Shown here: in pieces, positions 1 to 10,024 of the stretch | How the letters are laid out: each line of letters starts with the position of its first letter | How positions within the stretch are numbered: position 1 is the first letter of the stretch | Assembly (NCBI GenBank): GCA_019054805.1 | Contig: JAHQIY010000004.1 | Coordinates: 8,750,501 to 8,814,500 of the forward strand | Source: Brachionus manjavacas | Taxonomy: Eukaryota > Rotifera > Eurotatoria > Ploima > Brachionidae | Reading direction: 5' to 3' | Length of the DNA: 64,000 nucleotides | The notes under the pieces: model-generated | Database searches by the model: none | What the model saw: only the letters and a program-made list of their open reading frames with translations | What the model was told of the DNA's origin: nothing | Made by a program: the position numbers and the translations under genes

Positions 1-1058
1 TTCTTAAATTTATTTTAATTATAAGTTATAAAATAAATTTTTATTTTTCGGATTAAATTGTGTTGATTAGTTCGGCTAGTTTTGGGTTCGATTTTTTGCC
101 ATACATGGAAATTAGACCTTATTTGCCAAAAAAATTTGATTGAATAATAACTTCTAAAATATGGATCTAAAATATAAGTTAAAATTCTGTTATCGCTTCT
201 TAAATGATCTTGAATTAGATGATTGTAATTATGAAAATATTATTTTTAATTCGAGGTTATCGGCAAATAACTATTTAAATTTTTTCTTTAAACTGGACTG
301 TTAAATGAAACATTCTTTGTTTCACTTTTTAAATATTACAGAAAAATCTTTAGAACAAAATACATGTTTTATTAAGAATTTAAATTTTTTATTAAAAAAA
401 ATTAAAGAATAAAATATTTAATAATTTTTTTTTGAGTGTGAGTGATTCAGTCATAAAAGTGGTGCAACAAACATTTTTGCATCATCTTTTGTATTTCCGA
501 CAAAAAAAATTCAAAAAATTCACTGAAATGATTTTAACTTGATTCGAAAAAAATTTGCTTTGAATTTTTTTAAATTAAATTGATACGAGTGAATTCGTGA
601 CAATTTTTATTTTAAACAAATTTGAAAGTTACCAAAAATTATTATTTATTAATTTTTAGTAATTATTAAAAAATAATCAAAGCAAACAAAATTTTTCGTA
701 ATTTTATCTCGTAAAATTACGAAATTGACCTAAAACAATCAGCTTGTATCAAGCTCCTGATCATGCCATTAATCCAAAAAAAATTGTCTTGGAAACCGAA
801 TATAATTAAAAAACATTTTCAATTCAAATTTTGGCCATCTAAATATAAATCTAAAATCATGTAATCAGCAAAGAACTCCCAAATTCGTTAACAAATTTTA
901 AAAGCATCAGTTTGTTCAAAAATATAATAACAAAATGTTTTGTTTAATTAATTTTTTAAAATATTTAATTTAATAAATGTTTGAAAAATATTGTTGATTA
1001 GAAGAATTATTTTAGGTCTAAGGGTATCTTAAAAATTAAAAAAAAACTGAATTTTCAG
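1..1058. other. No gene seen; A/T-rich DNA
   Basis: Only A/T-rich sequence with frequent stops in all frames. Upstream exons of the gene ending at 1201 may lie here, but I could not identify one with both splice sites and an open frame. Confidence 0.5.
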
Positions 1059-1201
1059 AATAGAACTGGTGATACTTTCTCTGCTAATTCGAGCTTGAAG
1101 TATGTATTAATTTTAATTTAATTTTTGTATTGTATAGTCGTAAGAGCTTAGTTGCATCATGTTGTAATGCGACCGCTTCAAAGAAGAAAAAGAAGTCTTA
1201 A
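1059..1201 (+). CDS. 3' end of an unrecognised gene (two exons)
   Basis: Two putative exons, 1059-1099 and 1138-1201, are joined across a 38-nt intron (acceptor attttcag, donor gtatgt, acceptor tgtatag). They share one open frame that ends at TAA 1199-1201. The tail has a Cys-Cys pair followed by a polybasic run (SCCNATASKKKKKS), and an AATAAA lies at 1249-1254. The exons are GC-richer than their surroundings, which supports coding. The intron is shorter than others here (50-62 nt), so the model is tentative. The cysteines plus basic run could suggest a membrane-associated C-terminus, but the family is not recognisable and upstream exons were not found. Confidence 0.35.
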
Positions 1202-2322
1202 CAATCGAAAAGTCAATCAGTGGAACTCTTAATCGGATGTTGTAATGAAATAAAATTTTTAAATCCAATTTTGATTTTCAAATTTTTAATTAATTTAAAT
1301 TTTTGGTTCAAATTTTAATTTTAGAAAGATGAATTTTAATTTAAATGGAACGAAACTTAAAGGGAAAGCTACAAAATCGAAAATGAGATATTCCAAAAGA
1401 ATCAAAATAAATTTAAATTCGAACATAAAATAATTAACAATTAATTTTTTTAGTATTATTTATATTTAAGAATTTTGATTAAAATTTAAGTCAAAAGTCA
1501 ATTTAATTTAAGATTTTTAAAAAATTCGATTTTTAAATTCAATATTTTTAATACTCGCACATCTTGATTTTAATCTTAAATTTTGGAAGAGAATTACATA
1601 ATATTTTATTTCTATTGCTTCTAATATTGATTGTTTATTAAAAATTTATATTAAAAATGTCCTCAATCTGCTATTTTTTCGATGAGTTTAACATATATCT
1701 CTCGGGTATTGCTTAAATGTGTCTCGAATTTTTTTTATTAAAAAATTGATTTTTTAACAAGAATAAATACTTTAAGCTCGGATAAGCCGAAAAAGTATTA
1801 TTAGTTTTATTCTGAAAAATGCATTTTTTTTTTATTTGTATGCCCCGAGACCTAAACAAAATAAGTTCTTCTGATCGACAATATTTTTCAGTATTTCTAG
1901 AATAAAGTAGGCTTATAAGAAAATCGCAAAATGGTTAGGAAAAATTTATTTTAATTTTTTCAAAAAAAATATCAAAGCTGTCACCAAAAATTATTAAATC
2001 TAATATAACTTTAAACCGACTAATTTTTTTTAGTCAATTATTAAATCGAATAATTTTTCTAGTTTTATAAAGCTACTAATTTATCTCGAAACGAGTAGTT
2101 GGTTAGGTAGATCAAAAAATATTTTTTTTAATAAAAAAACACTTTAAATGATCTTCTTTCTAAGGTTATTTTTGATATAAAGATGTTATCCAATTTTTTT
2201 TCTAGATTTTTTGCTTTATTTTTAAAAGCCGATTTAATAATCGACTAAAAAAAATTATTCGATTTATGAATTTTATCAATCGATTGAAGTCGATTACCAA
2301 CACTAGTTCTTTATTAGTTTAT

Positions 2323-2405
2323 ATTATTATTATTATTATTATAAAAAAGCTACAGCAAGACTGGCTTGCGGAGGCGTCATACATGAGAGGTCGCCTATGG
2401 TAGCT
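2323..2405 (+). repeat. (TTA)n plus short three-stem dispersed element, copy A
   Basis: A (TTA)n run at about 2323-2342 is followed by a 58-nt module at 2348-2405. The module can fold into a three-way junction: outer stem agctac/gtagct (2348-2353 with 2400-2405), hairpin gcaag/cttgc (2355-2359 with 2365-2369) and hairpin aggcg/cgcct (2372-2376 with 2392-2396). Related copies lie at 14927-14983 and 49279-49333, each next to TTA/AAT-rich sequence. It may be the structured terminus of a SINE or LINE; identity unknown. Confidence 0.55.
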
Positions 2406-2607
2406 CGTTGCACATAATGAGATAAAACACTGATAGAAATATACCATAAAAATTTTAGGGTAAAAAAAAAAAGTTAAATAATTTTTGCAAGAATAAAAAA
2501 TAGAACGAATAAATAATAAAATTGTTTGTGGTGCCTATGGAACGGCAGTTTGGGTACAAAACCGGAAAATCAAAATGTTTGAAAAAATTGTCATTCCTGG
2601 GAATTAT

Positions 2608-3979
2608 TTAAGTAAATGGAAGCATTTGATCATAACTTTGATATGGCAATGAACTTCTACTAAAATTAGAAGTATTAAGTGTTTTGAGAAAAATGTGCTG
2701 AATGGAATTAAATTTTTAATCTTGAAGGGAAAAACGAAAGAATTCTTTTCCAAAAAATAATATTTGTGATCAGATAGAAATATTTTACTCTGCGAATTTT
2801 ATTGAATGGTATTTTTAATTTCACAAATTTTGATGCCATATTTTCTTAAGTGAAATTATTAAGATTTTAAACATTCTGATCTTTTTAATAAAAAAGCTTA
2901 AAAAATATTTTTTAATACTTTTATAGCAAAATTTAAAAAAAAACATTTCCTGCAAGAATTTTACTAATTAACTGTTATTTAATAATTTAGAAAAAACTAA
3001 TTTGCAATCTACAGTCTTTTTAGATGTTAGTTTCAACTCTTTTAAAAATTGTAAAATTTTCTAAATTAATTCTCTTGCAATTTTTACTTTCAAGATAAGT
3101 TCAAAAAAAATTTTTTAAAATTTTATTTAAAATGAACTTACTTTACTCTTTCGCTTTCGTCTACTAGAAGATTCAGGTGAAATTGAGTCACTTTCATTAT
3201 TTGATTCCACTTTAATCAGATTTGTTTGATTCAATAGGCCATTGTTTGAAAGCTGCTCTGGCAGAATACCTGAATTGTTTAACAAAAAATTTGTTATAAT
3301 TTCCAACTAAAAAAGGAAAAAAAAACAATTATTTTTTTTTTAATCAAATAAAAAAATCAATTTTGTTTACATTCGAAGGATTTTGGGTTTGCTTTGGCCT
3401 CGGTATATCATGGGTACTGGTAAAATTAGACGGAATGGCGTTTTTTTGTGTCGGTTTGTTCGGAGCATTGTTTTTGGCGTTCGTTTTGCACAATTTGGCT
3501 GTCTTGGGCTTGCTCTTAGGACGTTTCGTTGTTTTTTTGAATAATTTACGATTCGGTGCGGTAAACAACCGACCAGCTTTGACAAATTTTATCCTCAAGT
3601 GATCCCTAATTTCATTGAATTGTCTCCAGTGATCCTCGAGCTTGCCAATTAAGCCGAAGCATGATTTGCAAAGCTTAAAATTGTCCTCCCACTTGGTCTC
3701 CTCTGTTTGGTCTTCGGTGCCATCTATAAAGTCAGTCGAATCGCTTAGATAGCGTTTGATTAGGCTTTGTATACTTTTAGAACTCTTTTCTTTGACTAGA
3801 ATTTTGTTCGCCTCACCATTTAGTCGCGTGTCTTCTCCGCTGATTGGAACGAAATCGACCATTTTGACGCCTTTCCAATTAATCAATAGCTTGAAGCATA
3901 TTTTGCATCGGTTTTGGTTTTTTTGGCTGCTCAAATTCAATCCGCTGTGCCCGTTGCAGCTGTGTCGATTTAGAGTCAT
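2608..3979 (-). CDS. ZAD-like Cys-rich, basic nuclear-type protein
   Basis: Three exons on the minus strand: 3979-3371 (ATG at 3979; an in-frame ATG at about 4027 is an alternative), 3306-3142 and probably 2697-2608, all joined in phase 0 with GT/AG borders. This gives about 287 residues. C-x2-C at residues 25-28 and 104-107 bracket a 75-residue segment. The second pair is followed by a helix like that closing zinc-finger-associated (ZAD) domains. A Lys/Pro/Thr-rich basic stretch (about residues 130-195) and an RRKRKSK cluster suggest nuclear localisation. No C2H2 fingers are visible, unlike typical ZAD proteins. The role could be chromatin or transcription-related, but that is inference. The last exon is the weakest part. 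Confidence 0.5.
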
Positions 3980-4027
3980 TATGGAATTTTGGTCAGAAAA
4001 AAAATTTGAACCGGATATCAGACACAA

Positions 4028-4838
4028 TAGAACTTAATCAATAATCAATAGATCATTTAAATTCCATTATATTTTAAATCTAAAAATAAATTTTTTCAAA
4101 AAGTTTAAAAATGTGCTTTTCTATTCAAATAGAGAGGAATACAAAAACAAACGACTGCAAGTATTTGCAAAACTAGAACTTAGAGCTCGCGTTCAAAGCT
4201 TAAATTTATAATTAAACTTAGTTGGTTGTACATTACGCTTACAAAATTTACAAAATGTCTAAATTTTATTTTTATTCTGAACAAAAAATTTGGTCGAGAT
4301 AAAATTGAAAAAACAAAAAATCAAAAAACACTGCACTCTTGGCTAAAAAGCGCCATTGTTGCCAAGCGCTGCTTGGCATCTGACACAAAATGTTCCCAAA
4401 ATTTACTCTGGGTCTGGAATAAAAGCTTACTTTTAATTACGGTTTTTTTTTTATTTCATTCATTTTATTATTATTTAAAAAATATTAAAAATAATTTTCA
4501 TAGTCTTTAGTACAAATTCGATTTTCTAATCACTCATTGTAAAATAAAAGAAAAATTTTAGTAAATATTAAAACATAATTTAAAGACCTTATCTATTCTC
4601 AAAGTCGGATTATTATTCTTAAAAAGCAACAAACAATAATAGAGCGACTTTGTTAAGAATCTAATTTGAGCACTTAAAAAACAATTCGAGTTTATTAATT
4701 CGATGTGATAAATCAAGGACTTGTGGGTTATGTTAGCAAAAAATTGAAAAGAAAAAAAATTAAATAAAAATTCATTCGAGTTTGTGAGCAAAAAAAGCAA
4801 AAGTTTAATTTAAGCTTTATTTAGGTGCGATTTTTTGT
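4028..4838. other. Intergenic, with a perfect 7-bp hairpin
   Basis: Between divergent reading contexts there is no convincing gene. A perfect stem gccaagc-gct-gcttggc at about 4364-4380 is the only distinct structure. The stretch probably includes the promoter of the ZAD-like gene and the 3' UTR of the RRM gene (AATAAA on the minus strand near 4820). Confidence 0.4.
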
Positions 4839-5993
4839 TTAAGAGTAACCTGTGGTAGCGCCCAAAGCAGCGCCAGAGCCATCCAGCGGAAAATAGCCAT
4901 TCGACTGCGGTTGGGCACCGCTTGCTTGGCCTAGAACAAAAATTAAATTTTAGAATGCCAAAAACGAGCAGGAAATCTACCATAAAAATTGTAGTTATTC
5001 CAATTTGACTGAGGCTGCATTGGAAATATTGGATTGGAGTTGGATGGAAATTGAGGATTAGCTTAAAAAGAAAAAAAATTAAAAAAAAAAACTAAACACT
5101 TTTTTCCTGAATAAACTGTACCCCATGGTTGATTTTGAAATTGTGCCTGCAAATGAGGATTGGAATTTCTCCAATTATTTTTTGGTGCATTGTTATTCCA
5201 ATTTGAAGCGCGCTGATTGTTCCAATTATTCACATAACCATTTTGTTGATGGTGATGCTTATGAATGGGGTTCGAATTGTAACTTTGCGGAAATTGTTGT
5301 TTTTGCTTAATGTTTTGACTTTGTGGTTTCACTTCAATCTAAAATAATTAAGCGCTAATTTTTTTGTTCTTTAAAAATAAAAAAAATTAAATTAACCTGC
5401 TTGCCATTGAATTGAAAATATTGTTGTTTAAGAACTTGAATGGCGCTCTCTTCGAGCTCGAAAGTGATGAAACCAAAGCCCCGAGGCTTTTGCTTCGACT
5501 CGTCGTACATCATCTTGAATTCGATGACGTTTCCGTAGCGAGAAAAAAAATTGACCACGTCCATGTCTTGGGTGCCGTGCGGTAGACCACCCACAAACAC
5601 TTTGCAGTTGTTGTACTTGTTCATCTGAGAAATGGACATGGAAATGCTGCCGTAGCCCATCTCGGCACGCTGTTGGTAGCTACAGGTCTTGACATCGACC
5701 ACTTTGCCGTCTATGGTGTGCTTGCTGGCCGAGTTGAGGGCCATCTCGGCCGACTGGATGTCCTTGAAAGTGATGAATCCGTAGCCTCTGGAAGCCCCGG
5801 TTTCCGGGTTGCGCATCACTATTGAATCGTTGATCTCGCCATACTTGATAAATTCACTTGCCAACATTTCCTTTGTTGTATTCCAGCTCAAACCGCCAAC
5901 AAATATTCGGCTAAACAGAGTTTTTTTTTATGCAACTACTAGCCGTGCTAAGACACAATCTTACTTGGCTTGGTTTTCTGGCATATTTTTCAT
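4839..5993 (-). CDS. DAZAP1/Hrp48-like hnRNP with two RRMs, copy 1
   Basis: Five minus-strand exons: 5993-5965, 5910-5397, 5338-5122, 5061-4981 and 4930-4839. All have GT/AG borders and consistent phases, giving 310 residues. RRM1 has RNP2 IFVGGL (residues 12-17) and RNP1 RGYGFITF (51-58). RRM2 has VFVGGL (114-119) and RGFGFITF (153-160). The tail is Asn/Gln/Trp-rich and low in complexity, as in hnRNP A/B and DAZAP1 relatives, which bind RNA and act in splicing, export or translational control. The RRM2 linker and NKxxxCKVFVGGLPH resemble DAZAP1/Hrp48 best; Musashi is an alternative. AATAAA follows the stop. Exons 1-2 and intron 1 are almost identical to the copy at 7719-8880. Confidence 0.88.
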
Positions 5994-6122
5994 TCTGGTG
6001 CCACACAAAAAAAAATTAAAAAATAATAATTTTTAATACTATTAAGTAAGCTTATTTTATAAATAGCTTGTTGGTTTTTTAACTCTCTTAGAATTTTCTA
6101 ATTAGAAGTTCAACTTTGCTCG

Positions 6123-6318
6123 ATATTACTTTTTACAAGAGGTGTATTGTTATTTTCTGGTTAAAGAATTAATGCAGCAAAGACAGTATGCAATGGAGAA
6201 AGTTGAATTTCGTGCAAAAAAAGTGAATACAGATTATGAAATTTGATGCGATCATCACGATGATGATGTGGATTACTATAAAAGTTTAGGAGCTCCGCTT
6301 TGTTCATTAGAATTTTTT
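6123..6318 (+). pseudogene. Possible ORF relic on the plus strand
   Basis: A plus-strand frame reads through about 65 codons with one TGA (about 6246). It contains a Gln/Glu-rich helix-like part and a segment HHDDDVDYYKSLGAPL that looks like protein rather than random A/T translation. It has no start context or splice sites that I can defend. The family is not recognised; chance cannot be excluded. Confidence 0.2.
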
Positions 6319-6321
6319 GTA

Positions 6322-6945
6322 TTAATAAATGTATTTAAGATAATTTTTGAAACTCAAAAATATATAAGTCAAATAATCTACAAACTTATAACCCCTATTT
6401 GTTTTAGATGCTTTACACTTGACTCTCTTGGAGTCATTTTTTGTTAAATAAGCCAAAAATCTTTGCTCGTTTTTAAACATGTTTTTAGAGATTTTAGACT
6501 TGTTGATCAATGCAGCCCGGTCGCCCACTTGATCTCTTTCAAAAAATACACAATCTTTATTTTTCTGAATTTCTTTTATTAATTACAATTTAATTTTTTT
6601 TAAATGAATCTTAAGCTTAACAAAATGTGCTCTTACCTCAGTGCTTTTGTAGTGCATCGTCAGTCCCAGACGCAGTTGATCAGGAAGCGTACATCTTGTG
6701 AATTTATTAATCTAAAATTACAAACTTATTGTAAAATTTTTAAATAAAATTTTTGATTTCAAAAAAGGGAACACAAACTGTCGTTTTCGATGAAAAGTGT
6801 CAAAATTTGACTAAGTTGTGTCGAATTCTAAACCAACTTATCCAAAATAAAAACTAAAAAAAACTAAAAATACTTGCTCAATTGTTTGAATCCTACATGT
6901 TTGCATGTGTTGTGGCACGTGTCGACCACTAGGTGTGTTAAAATT
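6322..6945 (-). CDS. Unrecognised protein, three 3' exons
   Basis: Three minus-strand exons in phase 0: 6945-6874 (24 codons), 6711-6637 (25 codons) and 6564-6322 (81 codons including TAA). Acceptors are ttttaag, ttttag and attcag; donors are gtattt and gtaaga. The predicted segment includes FTRCTLPDQLRLGLTMHYK and a Lys/Asn-rich end. The middle exon is clearly GC-richer than its flanks. No upstream exon with a start codon was identified, so the gene is partial. It sits between the two DAZAP1-like copies on the same strand. No family recognised. Confidence 0.4.
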
Positions 6946-7718
6946 CTTAAAACAAAAAATTGCCTCCAGACCCTATTTATTCTATACAAAAATCTATTTT
7001 TTTAAATTTTTATTTAAAAAAAGGAAGTAGACCAAGAGTCAAAGCCTATAATTAAATCGATAAAGTAATCCGCATTCTGAGGAGCTTAGCATAATTAATA
7101 TATCGGCATTAGTTGGCGAAAATTCCCCAAGAAATATGGGAATACAAGTAGAATACTTAATGCCAGATTCTCTCTTGTCAAATAAAAAGCTCTTTATTAT
7201 TTAATTTACTTTGTTTTTTTGCAGGTATTTTTTTATTTTATTTTATTAAAATAATTGGCAATTTTATCAGTGAAGCAAAGCACATGAGAATATAATTTGG
7301 AACTTAATAAAATCAAAGTCTAGAGCTCAGCATTTGTTAATACAGCAAGCATTAAGGAGTTATTCTGGTTAAATCAATAAAGTGATAAATGACACAAATT
7401 TTAATAGCAAAAAAATTGCTTTGTTATTACGTAATTTAAAAATTATTAAGTATTATTAAATTTTCGCTTTTATATTATTATTATTACTTTTACAAATAAC
7501 AAAATTTGCAATCAAAAAATCGATAATAAAACGACACAAACAAGTAAAAAGTACCAACAAATTTATTAATATTTTTCTTAAATTTATTAGATTATTTTTT
7601 AAAGTTAATCAAAGTGCTTCTGTGTGTTAAATTGGTTTTTTTTGTTTTTTTTTTTAAGAAAATATCTTAATATTCGGTGAATGAGCATTTCAGCAAAGCT
7701 AAGAATAAAAATACACAA
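6946..7718. other. No supported gene
   Basis: A minus-strand stretch around 7060-7184 reads open for about 40 codons and is slightly GC-richer, possibly an exon of the gene below it, but splice sites do not fit. The rest is A/T-rich, including the 3' flank of the second RRM gene. Confidence 0.35.
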
Positions 7719-8880
7719 TTATGAAGAGTAACCTGTAGCTGCACTGAGCGCAGCATTTCCGTCAAAGTATCCATTTGTTTGGCCGTGACCAGAACCATTT
7801 TGACCTGAAATTCAATTGAATTAGCGAACAAAGTAAATTTACAAAGAGCCTTTAGTGCTAATTTTACCGTAAAAATTAAAATTATTCCAATTAGACTGAG
7901 GCTGAATAGGATAAGAAGGATTATTACCAGTCGGATAACCAGAGTTGTCTTAGAAATTAAATCAAGTTAAGTAAAGTATTTTAAAAAGTAAAAATTCTAT
8001 TTTACTCCATTGCTGGTTTTGGTATTGGCCCTGCATATGAAAGTTACTTCTCCAATTAGTTTTAGGCTGGCTGTTCCAGTTGGCACCACGTTGGTTGTTC
8101 CAATTGTTCATGTACATTTGTTGATTTTGGCTAAAGTTTTGCGGAAATTGTTGCTTTTGTTTTACATTATGATTTTGGGGTTTTACTTCGATCTGAATAA
8201 AAAAATTTGAATTAAAAAAAATTTTAAATTAAAAAAAAATTTTAAATAAAAAAAAATCAAGAAAAAATAAAAAAAATTAAATTAACCTGCTTGCCATTGA
8301 ATTGAAAATATTGTTGTTTAAGAACTTGAATGGCGCTCTCTTCGAGCTCGAAAGTGATGAAACCAAAGCCCCGAGGCTTTTGCTTCGACTCGTCGTACAT
8401 CATCTTGAATTCGATGACGTTTCCGTAGCGAGAAAAAATTGACCACGTCCATGTCTTGGGTGCCGTGCGGTAGACCACCCACAAACACTTTGCAGTTGTT
8501 GTACTTGTTCATCTGAGAAATGGACATGGAAATGCTGCCGTAGCCCATCTCGGCACGCTGTTGGTAGCTACAGGTCTTGACATCGACCACTTTGCCGTCT
8601 ATTGTGTGCTTGCTGGCCGAGTTGAGGGCCATCTCGGCCGACTGGATGTCCTTGAAAGTGATGAATCCGTAGCCTCTGGAAGCCCCGGTTTCCGGGTTGC
8701 GCATCACTATTGAATCGTTGATCTCGCCATACTTGATAAATTCACTAGCCAACATTTCCTTTGTTGTATTCCAGCTCAAACCGCCAACAAATATTCGGCT
8801 AAACAGAGTTTTTTTTATGCAACTACTAGCCGTGCTAAGACACAATCTTACTTGGCTTGGTTTTCTGGCATATTTTTCAT
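7719..8880 (-). CDS. DAZAP1/Hrp48-like hnRNP, copy 2 (frame break in A run)
   Basis: Same five-exon structure as copy 1: 8880-8852, 8798-8287, 8192-8006, 7948-7868 and 7804-7719. It would encode about 298 residues if the frame were intact. Exon 2 is 512 nt instead of 514 because the run at 8433-8438 has six A where copy 1 has eight, which breaks the frame inside RRM2. Exons 3-5 keep open frames, correct phases and a sensible Asn/Gln/Trp-rich tail with a GYSS end. A functional gene with an assembly error, or a recent lesion, is therefore more likely than an old pseudogene. Exons 1-2 are almost identical to copy 1; exons 3-5 are clearly diverged. Confidence 0.75.
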
Positions 8881-8907
8881 TCTGGTGCCACACAAAAAAA
8901 AATTAAA
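8265..8907 (-). repeat. Near-identical duplicated block (partner 5375-6021)
   Basis: About 640 bp covering exon 1, intron 1 and exon 2 plus the start of intron 2 match the other RRM gene with only a handful of differences: one G/T in the GTCTATNGTG stretch, one T/A near the CACTNGCCAAC stretch, and homopolymer length changes. Outside these limits the paralogs differ strongly, as expected after gene conversion. Confidence 0.8.
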
Positions 8908-9474
8908 AAAAAAAATATCTAAAAAATAAAATAAGCTTAGTTTTTTTTGTTGTTGGAATATTGGCCAAGTCTTTACAATAATTAGTTTTTATTCATGGCT
9001 GCACTATAAATTTAGCAGCTTATTTAAAGTATAAAATATTGCTTTTGTGAGAGGTATTTTTGTTGTCGATACACGAATCGGTATGTATAAAGCTTACTAG
9101 TGAAGCATATGCATTTCGCTGCCTTCTAGTCATACAAAATTTGGCTTTTCTCTAACTTTTACTGTGATGATTGAGATCACTTTTTCTATGCATCCAGTCA
9201 AAATTCCAATCAGCTGATTGAAATAAATTTGAAATTTTTTAAATTTCTTATTTTTAGTTTAAACTTTCATTCTTACTGTACTAGTTTTTTTGTTTCTAAT
9301 TCATTCTCTGTTGTATTTTAAAGAATGTTTTTAATTACGTCACTATTTTATTTTTTAAATTATTTTAAAATATGCTCAAGTTGAAACATTCGAGACTGAA
9401 TTATTGAATTTTGTAATTATGAATTTATTATTTAGCTCAGCTCCCTCTGAAAAACTCGACCCTAAATTTCTAAT

Positions 9475-9546
9475 TTAACTCAACATGCAGCTCTCGGCTT
9501 TCATCTTGTACAATTCCTTTTCACATTTAGCAACAAAATCGACTTG
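9475..9546 (-). CDS. Possible last exon of an unrecognised gene
   Basis: After the acceptor gttttag, 23 codons plus TAA read with mixed, protein-like composition (FVAKCEKELYKMKAESCMLS) and higher GC than the surroundings. No upstream partner exon could be joined with confidence; the open stretch at 9811-10024 is one candidate. Confidence 0.25.
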   Translation of the reverse strand, partial: QVDFVAKCEKELYKMKAESCMLS

Positions 9547-9810
9547 CTAAAACAAAGTAAAAGTCGCTTTTAAATTCATAATACATAATGTTAAAATTTT
9601 TCAAAAATTTTAATATTCCACATTTAGTTAATCCTTTTTTAAAAAAAAAAATGTTTTAATTACAAAGTGAGTTTAAACAACTAAGAAAAAAGCTCTTAAT
9701 CAAATTGGCAAGTAATGGTTGCTTGCAAATAGCAAAATATGGTTACACAAAGTTATCGATTATTATTTCTTAATTTACTACAATATGATTGAATTGAAGA
9801 GCTCTTTTAT

Positions 9811-10024
9811 TCAGGTGCCCTCTCTTGGTGTCTCAGTCCTAGAGCTTCTCAATCGTAAATTGAATGAAAAATTTTCCCAAATAAACAAATTGAGATAATT
9901 TATATAATCTGCCGAAAGTTGATGTTGAATTGCTTGAATGCTTTTCCATAGCAAAGTCACATTTTGCCTCTGGGGCTCAGATCTTTTTAAACTTTCAGTT
10001 TTTTTTTCCAAATTTAAACAAATG
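9811..10024 (-). CDS. Possible exon, unrecognised
   Basis: After the acceptor tctttttttag, about 70 codons are open to TGA at 9811-9813. The predicted helix-rich segment contains VTLLWKSIQAIQHQLSADY. A canonical AATAAA follows the stop. Composition looks coding, but the donor of a preceding exon was not found. A further open stretch of about 50 codons lies at about 10106-10246. Confidence 0.28.

Noticed and set aside
2348-2405. Hammerhead ribozyme
   Set aside because: Three helices form, but the conserved CUGANGA and GAAA core sequences are absent in all three copies.
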